A stretch of DNA of 64,000 bases from Pedobacter frigoris. GTDB lineage: Bacteria > Bacteroidota > Bacteroidia > Sphingobacteriales > Sphingobacteriaceae. A model generated the notes under the pieces. It was not told the DNA's origin, did no database searches, and saw only the letters and a list, made by a program, of their open reading frames with translations. Shown here one piece after another: positions 17,017-26,488 of the stretch; position 1 is the stretch's first letter, and every line of letters starts with the position of its first letter. The translations under genes were made by a program, and so were the position numbers. The stretch is taken from contig NZ_SWBQ01000002.1 in assembly GCF_005116445.1 (NCBI RefSeq), forward strand, positions 1 to 64,000, in the 5' to 3' direction.

Positions 17017-18399
17017 TTATAGAGCTGGTTCGTTCTCTAGTTCTTCGCCGGTTGAAGCAACAATCAATGTGCCCTGGAAATATTTTTCATTGTGCTGACT
17101 TGCATCCAGACCTTCCGCTTCTTCTTCTTCTGACACCCTGATTGGCTGCACAAGATTGATCAGTTTGAAGATCACAAACGACATTACAAAACTGAATACT
17201 ACTGTAATTAAAACACCTTTTAACTGAGTCAGAAAGAAAGCAGGATTACCATACAATAGACCGTCTACACCAGCACCATTCACTGTTTTAGTAGCAAATA
17301 TCCCGGTAAGCAACATACCTACGATACCACCAACACCATGGCAAGGGAAAACATCCAATGTATCATCAAGGCTGGTTTTTTGTTTCCATGAAACTGCAAG
17401 ATTAGAGATTACAGCGGCGATTACTCCGATAAATATAGCTGAAGGGATACTTACGAAACCCGCTCCTGGCGTGATAGCAACAAGACCAACTACCGCACCA
17501 ATACAGAATCCCAATACAGAAGGTTTTTTACCTCTTGATACATCAAAGAACATCCAGGACAATCCTGCCGCTCCTGCTGCAATATTTGTAGTAAGAAATG
17601 CTGAAACCGCCAGACTGTTTGCACCTAATGCAGAGCCTGCATTAAAACCAAACCATCCAAACCAAAGTAATCCTGTACCTATTAATACGTATGGGATGTT
17701 AGCAGGAGGAACTTCTTGATGTTCCTGATGACTTTTTCTTCTTTTCAATACCAATGCACCGGCAAGAGCTGCCATACCAGCAGAAATATGCACTACCGTA
17801 CCACCTGCGAAGTCAAGGACACCCATTTTAAAAAGCAATCCTTCAGGATGCCATGTCCAGTGTGCCAATGGAGAATATACCAATAGAGAGAATAATACAA
17901 TAAAAAGGATATAAGATGTGAAACGGATACGCTCTGCAACAGCACCAACAACCAGTCCTGGTGTAATAATCGCAAACATCAATTGAAAAACTGCAAACAA
18001 AGAAAGCGGAATAGTTGCTGCAAGACTCCATGAAGGACTTGAATTTACACCCTGAAAAAAGAAAAAGGTCTGAGGGCTACCTATCAATCCGCCGATTGAA
18101 TCTCCAAATGCAAGACTAAAGCTTACAACCACCCATAACACAGAGATTACCCCTGCTGCTACGACACTTTTGATCATGGTCGACAATACATTTTTACGAT
18201 GAACCATCCCGCCATAAAAGAAAGCAAGACCTGGAGTCATCAAAAACACAAGCGCTGCAGCTATCAACACAAAAGCGATGTCCGGTCCGCTGTATTTACC
18301 CTCATCAAAATTAGGAAGTAAGGGAATAAACAGGGCAAGAATCGCAATTATCAATAAAACTGCAAATGGACCCCACTGTTTGAATAAAACTTTTGCCAT
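17017..18399 (-). CDS. amt: Ammonium transporter, Amt family
   Basis: The product is 460 residues with about eleven membrane segments. The family signature DFAGGTVVHISAG is present, and the twin pore histidines are H204 and H354 (in FPCHGVGG). The N-terminus carries an extra hydrophobic helix that may be a signal peptide or first membrane span. The cytoplasmic C-terminal tail is acidic and has the RVSEEEEAEGLD segment usual for this family. It conducts ammonium into the cell. No PII (GlnK) gene is next to it; a porin gene follows instead. Transcription probably starts in the 340-bp AT-rich gap upstream. Confidence 0.96.
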   Translation of the reverse strand: MAKVLFKQWGPFAVLLIIAILALFIPLLPNFDEGKYSGPDIAFVLIAAALVFLMTPGLAFFYGGMVHRKNVLSTMIKSVVAAGVISVLWVVVSFSLAFGDSIGGLIGSPQTFFFFQGVNSSPSWSLAATIPLSLFAVFQLMFAIITPGLVVGAVAERIRFTSYILFIVLFSLLVYSPLAHWTWHPEGLLFKMGVLDFAGGTVVHISAGMAALAGALVLKRRKSHQEHQEVPPANIPYVLIGTGLLWFGWFGFNAGSALGANSLAVSAFLTTNIAAGAAGLSWMFFDVSRGKKPSVLGFCIGAVVGLVAITPGAGFVSIPSAIFIGVIAAVISNLAVSWKQKTSLDDTLDVFPCHGVGGIVGMLLTGIFATKTVNGAGVDGLLYGNPAFFLTQLKGVLITVVFSFVMSFVIFKLINLVQPIRVSEEEEAEGLDASQHNEKYFQGTLIVASTGEELENEPAL

Positions 18400-18741
18400 A
18401 ATTGTTAGATTTTACTAGTTATAATTATAATTTGTTTGATTTATTTTGATAAAAGTATGATTTATTTCTATCATTTTACATTTTTAACAAAAAATACCCC
18501 TATAAAAGACAATATAAAAGCGACAAAACAACAGAAAAGCTAACAATATTTAAATTTTAACCCCAATATTTTAAATATATTCAATATTAAAACACAAATA
18601 CCATGTAATTTTTAATGAAAAAATAAAAATCATACCTATTTTATAATTAAAAAGTCAAAAATATCGGACAAAATCAAAAAGACGAGCGTAAAATCATTCT
18701 AAAAACAATTTTACCACAATGATTGTATCTTAAATACAATT
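18400..18741. other. AT-rich divergent intergenic region, amt / SRPBCC
   Basis: This 342-bp stretch has no gene. It is extremely AT-rich with many A and T runs. It must contain the promoters of amt (leftward) and the SRPBCC gene (rightward). I looked for a sigma-54 type GG/GC pair and for TAnnTTTG boxes and saw none that I would defend. Confidence 0.6.
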
Positions 18742-19224
18742 ATGAAATCATATCACCTTACTTTCACACAGTCGCTTCCAATTTCCATAAATGAAGCATG
18801 GGAATTTTTCTCTTCCCCGATGAACCTGGTCAAAATAACCCCTGCCGACATGTTATTTCGGGTCACTTCCGACCCAAACCACATCAAACACATGTACCCG
18901 GGAATGCTCATTACTTATAAGGTATCCCCAATGCTTGGAGTTAACCTAAACTGGATGACAGAGATCACGCAAATGGAGGACAAAAAATACTTTATTGACG
19001 AACAAAGATTTGGGCCGTATAAGTTCTGGCACCACCAGCATCACTTTAAAGCAATACCGGGCGGCACGGAAATGAGAGACATACTCACCTATGGACTACC
19101 AATGGGTATTTTTGGAAGAATGGCAAATGAAATATTCGTTGGCAGAAAACTGCAGCAAATATTTGAATACAGGAAACAGAAGACTACTGAGTTGTTCGGA
19201 GATTACACGCCAACGGTTCTATAA
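18742..19224 (+). CDS. SRPBCC (START-like) ligand-binding protein
   Basis: The product is 160 residues. It has the CalC/SRPBCC layout: an N-terminal strand (YHLTFTQSLP), the helix AWEFFSSPMNLVKITP, strand pairs around YKVSPMLGVNLNWMTEI, then FIDEQRFGPYKFWHHQHHF and a long C-terminal helix from GRMANEIFVGRKL. This is typical of the small cytoplasmic SRPBCC proteins that bind hydrophobic ligands; the ligand here is unknown. Its last 22 bp overlap the 3' end of the convergent radical SAM gene. Confidence 0.85.
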   Translation: MKSYHLTFTQSLPISINEAWEFFSSPMNLVKITPADMLFRVTSDPNHIKHMYPGMLITYKVSPMLGVNLNWMTEITQMEDKKYFIDEQRFGPYKFWHHQHHFKAIPGGTEMRDILTYGLPMGIFGRMANEIFVGRKLQQIFEYRKQKTTELFGDYTPTVL

Positions 19225-20159
19225 GCAGAACCCTGAACGACACCCCTACGTTCAATCTCCTTATCTATATAAGTCTGAATAGCAGACTTATTCAAACCCC
19301 AGTTTGGAGCAATCAGCAAATCCCAATCTGAAATACCAAACAAACGCTGAATAACGATATCCGGTCTCAATAGAGGAATCAATTTACACAACAAATCGGT
19401 GTATTCCTCTAGGGAGAACAACTTAAAGGGGTTCTTTTTATATTTCACACCCATAATGGATCCCTCTACAATATGAAGGTGATGGAACTTGACAAATTTA
19501 ATCTGAGGAAAACGGTTGATTTCATGGATATACCCCATCATCATTTCTTCTGTTTCCCAGGGAAAGCCAAAAATAGTATGCACACACAGGTCTAGCTTTG
19601 AATTATCCAGCAATTTTACAGCCTCCACAAATTCACCATGACTACAACCCCTGTTGATCTGATCAAGGGTCTCATCGTAAATAGATTCCATCCCCATTTC
19701 CAAATCTACATCGAATCGATCTGCATAACTTTCCAGTAAAGCCACCTTTTCCGCATCGATACAATCTGGCCTGGTACCCACAGAAAAACCTACCACGTCT
19801 TCTGTATTGATAGACAAAGCTTCGTCGTACATCATCTTCAAATAATGAACCGGCGCATAGGTATTGGTATTCGGCTGAAAATAGACTATAAATTTATCGG
19901 CTTTATAAAAGCCCTTTCCTCTTTCCATCCCCTGCTCCAATTGTTCGCGGATGGTAGGTAGTTTACGGGAAAGCTCTGGGGTAAAAGAGTCTACATTACA
20001 ATAGGTACAGCCGCCGTAGCCTTTGCTCCCATCACGGTTTGGACAAGTAAATCCTCCATCCACAATTACTTTAAATACACGCTGACCTTTATATTTCTCC
20101 TTAAGGTGAGTGCCGTAATTATTATATCCTTTAATGCCTTGATCCAGTAGAGTTCCCAA
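19203..20159 (-). CDS. YhcC-type radical SAM protein (TIGR01212 family)
   Basis: The product is 318 residues, the family length. The [4Fe-4S] cluster cysteines are C39, C51 and C54, in the spaced pattern C-x11-C-x2-C that marks this subfamily instead of the usual CxxxCxxC. Other signatures are YFQPNTNTYAP, VGFSVGTRPDCI, ELGMES-like LEMGMESIYD, and HTIFGFPWET. It should cleave S-adenosylmethionine reductively; the substrate is not known from sequence. It is a single gene, and its 3' end overlaps the SRPBCC gene tail to tail. Confidence 0.92.
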   Translation of the reverse strand: MGTLLDQGIKGYNNYGTHLKEKYKGQRVFKVIVDGGFTCPNRDGSKGYGGCTYCNVDSFTPELSRKLPTIREQLEQGMERGKGFYKADKFIVYFQPNTNTYAPVHYLKMMYDEALSINTEDVVGFSVGTRPDCIDAEKVALLESYADRFDVDLEMGMESIYDETLDQINRGCSHGEFVEAVKLLDNSKLDLCVHTIFGFPWETEEMMMGYIHEINRFPQIKFVKFHHLHIVEGSIMGVKYKKNPFKLFSLEEYTDLLCKLIPLLRPDIVIQRLFGISDWDLLIAPNWGLNKSAIQTYIDKEIERRGVVQGSAYRTVGV

Positions 20160-20200
20160 TTTCTTTTTCTTGCAAAAATACAGCTTTTTAATTTATTATT

Positions 20201-20770
20201 TTATTTATCGACACTCATGGCCTCAATTTCAGTCATGTACTTTGTCAGGGCCGACATATATGTAAGGTCTGCATGTTCAGGTTTAGCGATAAAACTTTTG
20301 AAATCGTTCAGATCATTTACTGTAAAGCCCATCCTCACAAACAATTCCTGATCTGCATCCCAGGTTTTAAGATCTATACGTTTCTGCCCTATCTTTTTGT
20401 ACAGAGAAAGACCGTACTCAAAATCCCTGTATCTGCTGGATTTCCTGAATTCTGTAAAAAAGTCTACTATGGTACGGTAAGTTGCCGGCTTTCCTGCGTT
20501 GACCTGCTCCAGCATCAGCACGCCTAAAATGGGGCCTTTCAAAAATGTGCTATCAGTACTGTTAAAATTACCGCAACGCTTTAATATTTCAATATCCCGG
20601 ATCAACGACCGGTCCTTTTCCCCACTTTTATTCCTGACAAAATAAGGCTCCGTATCTAGCACTTTATCACAATCCGACTTCTGTTGCGCAGATAAAGAAC
20701 TGCAGAGAGACGAGAATATTAAAAAAAGAAATATAGTCTTTTGTATTAACATGGGCGCTGTATTCATCAA
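20201..20770 (-). CDS. Hypothetical secreted protein
   Basis: The product is 189 residues. A signal peptide is clear (FLFLIFSSLCSSLSAQ, cleavage near residue 29). The mature part is mostly helical and charged, with two cysteines (CDKV and KRCGNF) that could pair. I do not recognise a family. It overlaps the upstream gene by 4 bp, so the two are translationally coupled. Confidence 0.7.
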   Translation of the reverse strand: MMNTAPMLIQKTIFLFLIFSSLCSSLSAQQKSDCDKVLDTEPYFVRNKSGEKDRSLIRDIEILKRCGNFNSTDSTFLKGPILGVLMLEQVNAGKPATYRTIVDFFTEFRKSSRYRDFEYGLSLYKKIGQKRIDLKTWDADQELFVRMGFTVNDLNDFKSFIAKPEHADLTYMSALTKYMTEIEAMSVDK

Positions 20771-21084
20771 TCTTCTCTACGTTGATTGATCACATAAGGA
20801 GAGAATTTCCATCTAATATAACCCAATTTCCCACATTGTTCTGCCACGATATTTTCCACTTCTTCAGGCACATCATTTACAATTTTCCAGCGTAAGCTGT
20901 ATTTACTGTTATAGCTGATGTAGATTACCACGTCTTCAAACAAAGGTTCTATAGCCTGCAAGTCTTTAAGATGCATCATTTCTAATTCTTTCGCTAAGCG
21001 CTGAAGTCTCTCATTCATAACCTTGGTCAACGGAGGCGCTGGTTTTGTATACGGCTCAATAATCGGGAGTACAGTTACTGTCAT
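20767..21084 (-). CDS. Hypothetical protein, first gene of a two-gene operon
   Basis: The product is 105 residues with no signal peptide. It has a proline-rich N-terminus, a basic helix (ERLQRLAKELEMM) and a beta-rich C-terminal half (VVIYISYNSKYSLRWKIV). No family was recognised. The ATGA overlap with the secreted protein downstream suggests joint expression. Confidence 0.65.
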   Translation of the reverse strand: MTVTVLPIIEPYTKPAPPLTKVMNERLQRLAKELEMMHLKDLQAIEPLFEDVVIYISYNSKYSLRWKIVNDVPEEVENIVAEQCGKLGYIRWKFSPYVINQRRED

Positions 21085-21252
21085 GTCTAATCCTAAATAC
21101 TACAAATATTAGCAAAAGTAAATAATATTAAGGTAATAAATGACAGGATTAAGTCAATTAACTGAATTCTCCTGTCCTTAAGCAACAATTTTATAATGTC
21201 CGATAGGTAAGCGAGAAAAAATACTACCTTTATTTCACGATAAAACAACGTC

Positions 21253-22824
21253 ATGGAGACTGTAGACCAACCTAAAAACTCTTACCATCAGTGTCTCTCC
21301 GGAGGTGGAAAGATGGGCGAACTTACCCGCTCATTTGATTGGTCATCTACAGTACTTGGTTCTCCTGAAAACTGGTCGCAAAGTTTGCTTACCACAATCA
21401 GTATTATTCTCAATTCCAGATTCCCCATGTTTCTATGGTGGGGACCGGAACTGATCCAGTTTTATAACGATGCCTACAGACCCAGCTTGGGAAATGAAGG
21501 TAAACACCCCGGTGCTTTGGGGCAAAGGGGTGAAGAATGCTGGCCCGAGATCTGGCCTGTGATTAAGCCGCTTATCGACCAGGTTATGGCCGGAGGAGAA
21601 TCTACCTGGAGTGAAGATCAGCTGATCCCTATTTACAGAAACGGCAATTTGGAAAATGTTTACTGGACTTTCAGTTATAGCAGGGTAAACGACGAATACG
21701 GCAAACCCGGAGGCGTTCTGGTAATTTGCAACGAGACCACCAAACAAATCAATTCTTTTCATGAACTGGAGCTTGCAAAGGATGAGCTGGAATTCGCCAT
21801 TACATCGGCCGAACTGGGCACCTGGGATTTAAATCCTGCTACAGGAAAATTCATAGGCAATGAACGATTGAAATCTTGGTTTGGCTTGCCGCCAGAATCA
21901 AATATAGAATTGTCGAGGGCTATCGCCGTTATTGCAGAACAGGATAGGGAACGTGTCTCAAAGGCCATAGAGGCCGCTATAGCTATTGAAAACGGTGGCG
22001 GCTATGACATTGAGTATACCATCATCAATCCACTGGATCCGATGCCCCGACACGTAAGGGCCAAAGGAAAAGCCATGTTCAATGAAAAAAACGAAGTATT
22101 TAGATTCAGCGGTGTGATGCTGGACGTCACAGAACAAAAGAATGATGAAATGCGCAAGAATGATTTCATCGGAATGGTTTCTCACGAATTAAAAACACCA
22201 CTGACTTCGCTGACCGGCTACATCCAGATGCTCATGATCAAGACCCGGAAAATAGAGGACGACTTCATGAGCCCTGCCCTGGTAAAGATGAATGCCCAGA
22301 TCAGAAGAATGACCGGTCTGATCAATGGTTTTCTAAATATTTCACGTTTAGAGTCTGGAAAAATACAGATCAACAAACAATCTTTTTGCTTAAATGAACT
22401 GATTCAACAGATCATAGAAGAAGCAGAAATGACCACATCGGGTCATGAGATCACTTTTGAATGTCCAAGCTCCTTAACACTGTTTGCAGACAGAGATAAA
22501 ATTGCGGCAGTCATCTCCAATCTGCTGAACAATGCCATTAAATATTCACCAAAAGGCAGAAAAATAGATATTAAATGCAGAGAAGAAGATGAAAAGCTCC
22601 ATTTCAGCATACGTGATGAAGGAATGGGCATCAAGCCCCATGACCTTCAAAGATTGTTCGACCGCTTTTACAGGATAGAGACCAAGCATACGGAAAACAT
22701 ATCCGGATTTGGCATAGGTCTCTACCTGAGTGCCGAAATCATCGCGCACCATAAAGGACGTATTTGGGTAGAAAGTCAAAGTGGTGTAGGTTCAACCTTC
22801 TTCTTTGACCTTCCTCTGGCTTAG
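21253..22824 (+). CDS. PAS-domain sensor histidine kinase, soluble
   Basis: The product is 523 residues with no membrane segment. A PAS/GAF-like sensor spans about 20-165 and has the LGSPENWS and FPMFLWWGPELIQFYNDAYRP segment common in cytoplasmic Bacteroidota hybrid sensors. A second PAS with PAC spans about 175-295. The kinase core follows: H box MVSHELKTPL with phospho-acceptor H311, N box NLLNNAIKYSP, G1 DEGMGI, F box FDRFYR and G2 GFGIGLYL. No receiver domain is attached and no response regulator is adjacent, so the partner lies elsewhere. The ORF overlaps the convergent DinB gene by 4 bp. Confidence 0.94.
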   Translation: METVDQPKNSYHQCLSGGGKMGELTRSFDWSSTVLGSPENWSQSLLTTISIILNSRFPMFLWWGPELIQFYNDAYRPSLGNEGKHPGALGQRGEECWPEIWPVIKPLIDQVMAGGESTWSEDQLIPIYRNGNLENVYWTFSYSRVNDEYGKPGGVLVICNETTKQINSFHELELAKDELEFAITSAELGTWDLNPATGKFIGNERLKSWFGLPPESNIELSRAIAVIAEQDRERVSKAIEAAIAIENGGGYDIEYTIINPLDPMPRHVRAKGKAMFNEKNEVFRFSGVMLDVTEQKNDEMRKNDFIGMVSHELKTPLTSLTGYIQMLMIKTRKIEDDFMSPALVKMNAQIRRMTGLINGFLNISRLESGKIQINKQSFCLNELIQQIIEEAEMTTSGHEITFECPSSLTLFADRDKIAAVISNLLNNAIKYSPKGRKIDIKCREEDEKLHFSIRDEGMGIKPHDLQRLFDRFYRIETKHTENISGFGIGLYLSAEIIAHHKGRIWVESQSGVGSTFFFDLPLA

Positions 22825-23315
22825 TCGTACCGCATTGCCGGATAGTCTAACAGTCTGCGCCATAATGCAAGCTGACCGATCATACTCGCCTCGCGATATA
22901 TGGTAAAAGATGTCATTTCATAAAGACTGAGCTTCATAAAGCCCATATCAATAATGCTGTCCAGCTTTTGATCATCAACTGAGATGAGCGCCTGACGGGC
23001 AAGAGGTGTTACCTTTTCCCAATCCTGCAGGTATTCAGCGATTGTCGGGTACTTAGCATCTTCCTGAAGTCCCTTATTGTCTTTAAAGAGTTCATCTCCA
23101 GTCTGTTTCAATTTCGGATGTGTATCCTGGATCATGTAATAACGTTGTCCGACCAAGGCCCCCGTCAGCCAAGCCATATGGTTGGCCTTTGTATTTAATC
23201 GCTTGTACATATCTTCTTCAGAAATGCCTTCAATTGCTCTTGCGAAAAAAGTAGTATGCATATCAAACAGAGGCAATAAACCCTCAATCCTTGTACTTGC
23301 TGTTTTTGTTCCCAT
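22821..23315 (-). CDS. DinB-family protein
   Basis: The product is 164 residues and forms a four-helix bundle typical of DinB/YfiT proteins. The helix with ANHMAWLTGALVGQRYYMIQ carries one of the usual metal-ligand histidines. The late helix SLYEMTSFTIYREASMIGQLALWRR lacks the H-x3-H of classical members, so metal binding may be lost or altered. DinB proteins often act as thiol-dependent transferases; the substrate here is unknown. It is a single gene. Confidence 0.78.
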   Translation of the reverse strand: MGTKTASTRIEGLLPLFDMHTTFFARAIEGISEEDMYKRLNTKANHMAWLTGALVGQRYYMIQDTHPKLKQTGDELFKDNKGLQEDAKYPTIAEYLQDWEKVTPLARQALISVDDQKLDSIIDMGFMKLSLYEMTSFTIYREASMIGQLALWRRLLDYPAMRYD

Positions 23316-23480
23316 AAGGTAATCAATTAGTATTTAATAAAATTAACTAATGTATCTCACAATAAGCGGTGATAACCGGACAATTAAAGGGGGCATTTGC
23401 GACAATTAAAAAAGAAGTCCATCAAAAACATTTTAAACAATAATTTGTAGTTTTAAAATATCATATATGATTTAATTCTT

Positions 23481-23747
23481 ATGAAACGCCTTTATACCTT
23501 CCTCATCTTAGCCTTTATTTCCTTGAATATCCTTGCTCAAACAGGAAATAACACAAAACCAGACATTATCCAAAAGACAAATGGAGAAGAAATGACCGGA
23601 AAAGTTATTAAAATCACAGATTGCGAGGTTACGTTTGTTTACACCGGCGAAACTGCCGAGTACGTGATCAAAAAATCAGAGATCGCCACCAAGATTGTTC
23701 TGCAAACATCCCAGCCCAGGTACGTCAACAAGAAGCCGTGGCCATGA
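23481..23747 (+). CDS. N-terminal part of a secreted protein, probably split by a frameshift
   Basis: The product is 88 residues with a signal peptide (about 1-19, ILAQ). It has the Bacteroidota motif DIIQKTNGEEMTGKVIKI followed by TAEYVIKKSEIATKIV, a small beta domain found at the start of many periplasmic proteins. The frame then drifts into PRYVNKKPWP and stops at 23747. The next frame, read from about 23700, continues in a way that fits the rest of such a protein. I think this was one gene of about 275 residues with a 1-bp indel near 23698-23710. The alternative is two genes overlapping by ATGA. Confidence 0.6.
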   Translation: MKRLYTFLILAFISLNILAQTGNNTKPDIIQKTNGEEMTGKVIKITDCEVTFVYTGETAEYVIKKSEIATKIVLQTSQPRYVNKKPWP

Positions 23748-24313
23748 CCGCCTCCCCTGCCGACAACCACAACAAAATCCCCATACTTCCATTTACCTAT
23801 CTGCTGGAAAACCAACCCGGAGCTGATGCGATCGGTTATAAAGCGCAGGATGATACCTATGCATTTCTTTCTAAACATTCCGCAGGATATACGATCATAG
23901 ATACCAGGACTACCAATGCTGCCCTGGCAAAAGGCGGTGTCACCAAAGGCAAAATGATGAACTTCACCATGAAAGAGATCTGCGCCATACTAGGTGTAGA
24001 ATATGTGATTGATGGCACCGTAACACAAAATAAGGGCTACCAAACCAGTTACACCAGCGGCAGTTCAAATACAAAAGTTAAAACCGACAACGACAAAAAC
24101 ATCAAAGGTGTTTCTTCTTACGGATCAAGCACCAGCAATGCTGCACAAAACTACGAAGTATCGGTAAGTCTGCACATTTACATGGATACCAATGCCAGTA
24201 TTTATAACCAAAGTCATAAAGCATTTTTTGCCAATACAGACGGCTCATTCTCCAGTCCGCTGGAGTACTTGATGGTGCCCATTATACAGAAAATAGTTTT
24301 AGGAGGGGGCTAA
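23744..24313 (+). CDS. C-terminal part of the split secreted protein
   Basis: The product is 189 residues from the ATG at 23744, whose ATGA overlaps the stop of the preceding ORF. It has no signal peptide of its own, though its relatives (as I recall the family) are periplasmic. Segments such as IPILPFTYL, YAFLSKHSAGYTIIDTRTTNA, TMKEICAILGVEYVIDGTV and a serine-rich low-complexity stretch resemble the TolB-N/lipoprotein-like domains that follow the GKVIKI module. Without the upstream signal it would stay in the cytoplasm, which favours a broken gene or a sequence error over two genes. It overlaps the convergent multicopper oxidase by 4 bp. Confidence 0.6.
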   Translation: MTASPADNHNKIPILPFTYLLENQPGADAIGYKAQDDTYAFLSKHSAGYTIIDTRTTNAALAKGGVTKGKMMNFTMKEICAILGVEYVIDGTVTQNKGYQTSYTSGSSNTKVKTDNDKNIKGVSSYGSSTSNAAQNYEVSVSLHIYMDTNASIYNQSHKAFFANTDGSFSSPLEYLMVPIIQKIVLGGG

Positions 24314-26478
24314 TACGTCAATGTAATCCCTCCTCCATAACCCATATCACTATCGTAATGGGTTGAAAATGAAAAGTACTTCGTGACAATATAGCGTAGT
24401 CCTCCCATATATTCTTTATCGGAATTCCCCATGATGTTCAGGCGAAGCCTGCTGCTCAAAGGAATGTCCTCACGCATCAGCTGAAACCTCAGTTTTCCTT
24501 TGCTATCCACCCTGGCCTCTGCTGTAACTAACATCGGCAAAGTATACTGGAGTCCTATCACCGCAGCCTTCCTGTTCATCTGGTTGCTCATCTGCCCAAA
24601 CATATTTTTTTCCTCCATGTTGCCCATACGGTTATAATGGTAGTCAAAACCTACAAAAGGCATCAGCCACTGCATCTTTCCCATATACCGTCCAAAATAG
24701 GCCTCTACCTCATTGCCGTGTTCGGCCTTTAAGCCCAACCTGAATTCAGTAGAAAAACGGTAACGCGTGTTCCCTATCATCAGATCTCCGTCACTACCAT
24801 TACTTTCCAGACCAATATTTCCCATCAAATGAAATTCCCGGTCATCCGCATTCAGTTTTCTTCGGGCATATGCAGGATCCGGCAGTTCCAGATTGGGAGG
24901 CGAATTCTCGTAGCTAAATACCCTGCCCATACCACTCATCATGTGATACAAAATATGGCAGTGAAAAAACCAATCTCCACCAGATTCAGTAGCGGCAAAT
25001 TCAATCGTATCACGCTCCATGGGCATAATATCCAGCACATTCTTCATAGGCGCATACTCACCCTGTGCATTTACCACCCTAAAATCATGGCCATGCAGGT
25101 GCATAGGATGACGCATCATGCTGTTATTATACAAGATGATCCGTACATTCTCTCCCTTTTTAATCAGGATCTTATCTGTTTCCGAAACCGTTTTGTTGTC
25201 CAGTGTCCAGACATAACGGTTCATATTTCCGGTCAGGTCAAACTTCAGTTCTTTCCAGGGGCCTTTGAGCAATGTTGTTTTTTGAGTAGCGCGGAGCATA
25301 TCATAATTAAGCGTCACGATGTCCTTGCTGCCCTTTTCTTCGCCGTTCATCTCAGGATACATCACTGTATTCATATCCATGATCTGGTTCTGCATTTTCA
25401 TACCTTCCATCTGCACCATATCTCCCTGCATGTCCATCATGTCGTTCATCATTTTCATACCCGCAAAGTACTTTAGTTTGGGCAGGGGTTTTGCCGACAC
25501 CTTCTCACCCTTCCCCAGCCATAGAGAAGCAGATTTGGTACGGTCTTCAGGCGTCACCAGAAACTCATAGCTTTTATTTTCCGGCACGGTTACCACCACA
25601 TCATAGGTCTCCGACACCGCAATGATCAGCCTGTCTACGTCGACCGGCTCCACATCATTCCCATCCGTGGCTACTACCGTAATCTTACCCCCTGCATAGG
25701 TCAGCCAGAAATAATCTGAGGCACCTGCATTTGCAATCCTGAGCCTTACCTTCTCCCCAGCTTTAAACTGAGGCTGCTCATTTTGATTTTTACCGTTGAT
25801 CAGGAAAGTATCGTAGTAGACATCACTCACATCCATGGCATTCATGCGCTTCCACTCATTGTTGAGCTTGGTTTTAAAATTCCCGGTTTTAACAGCCTCC
25901 CAATAACTCTGCGTTGCGCCTTTTTGAATGGCAAACCAATCGGTGGCACTATGCAGACTACGGTGTACCTCCATGGGTTTCATGTCTGTCCACTCGCTGA
26001 TCACAATCGGTAAAGTCGGTATGTCCGATTCCTTTCTCTTGTTGATAATAAAAGCTCCGTACATTCCGATCTGTTCCTGCAGACCACTATGACTATGGTA
26101 CCAATGCGTACCATGCTGAATAATCGGGAAGCGGTAGACATAAGTACTATGTGGTTTTATAGGCATCTGGGTAAGAAAAGGAACACCGTCCATATTGTTC
26201 GGCAAAAACAAACCATGCCAATGGAGGGATGTTTCCTCATCCAGGTTATTGTGTACATGGATCTCTGCCGTGTCGCCTTCCGTAAAAGTCAGTGTAGGCA
26301 TTGGGATCTGCCCATTTACGGCAATCGCACGTTTTGATTTCTTACCAAAAGTCACCGTTGTATCCGCTACATACAGGTCATAACGTACCGTGCGGGCCAC
26401 AGCAGTGACACCTTTATTTTGTGCAAAGGCAAGCCCCCACATACCCATGACGAATATATATAGAACAACTTTTTTCAT
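24310..26478 (-). CDS. CopA-like multicopper oxidase with C-terminal barrel-like domain
   Basis: The product is 722 residues. The signal peptide is 1-19 (LAFAQ). Three cupredoxin domains follow with all four copper-ligand motifs: LHWHG, HWYHSH, HPMHLHGHDF and HCHILYHMMSGM. A methionine-rich insert near residues 345-385 (KMMNDMMDMQGDMVQM) probably binds Cu(I). After about residue 545 come roughly 175 residues with amphipathic strands and an aromatic end (GITLTY). They resemble CopB-type outer-membrane barrel segments (EFRLGLKAEHGNEVEAYFGR), so oxidase and outer-membrane anchor may be one chain. It oxidises Cu(I) and gives copper tolerance. It is co-transcribed with the DUF3347 gene 10 bp upstream. 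Confidence 0.93.
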   Translation of the reverse strand: MKKVVLYIFVMGMWGLAFAQNKGVTAVARTVRYDLYVADTTVTFGKKSKRAIAVNGQIPMPTLTFTEGDTAEIHVHNNLDEETSLHWHGLFLPNNMDGVPFLTQMPIKPHSTYVYRFPIIQHGTHWYHSHSGLQEQIGMYGAFIINKRKESDIPTLPIVISEWTDMKPMEVHRSLHSATDWFAIQKGATQSYWEAVKTGNFKTKLNNEWKRMNAMDVSDVYYDTFLINGKNQNEQPQFKAGEKVRLRIANAGASDYFWLTYAGGKITVVATDGNDVEPVDVDRLIIAVSETYDVVVTVPENKSYEFLVTPEDRTKSASLWLGKGEKVSAKPLPKLKYFAGMKMMNDMMDMQGDMVQMEGMKMQNQIMDMNTVMYPEMNGEEKGSKDIVTLNYDMLRATQKTTLLKGPWKELKFDLTGNMNRYVWTLDNKTVSETDKILIKKGENVRIILYNNSMMRHPMHLHGHDFRVVNAQGEYAPMKNVLDIMPMERDTIEFAATESGGDWFFHCHILYHMMSGMGRVFSYENSPPNLELPDPAYARRKLNADDREFHLMGNIGLESNGSDGDLMIGNTRYRFSTEFRLGLKAEHGNEVEAYFGRYMGKMQWLMPFVGFDYHYNRMGNMEEKNMFGQMSNQMNRKAAVIGLQYTLPMLVTAEARVDSKGKLRFQLMREDIPLSSRLRLNIMGNSDKEYMGGLRYIVTKYFSFSTHYDSDMGYGGGITLTY

Positions 26479-26488
26479 AAGATGCGGG

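Noticed and set aside
18400..18741. Search for sigma-54 or TAnnTTTG promoters before amt
   Set aside because: The stretch is so AT-rich that partial matches occur by chance; none was clear enough to list.
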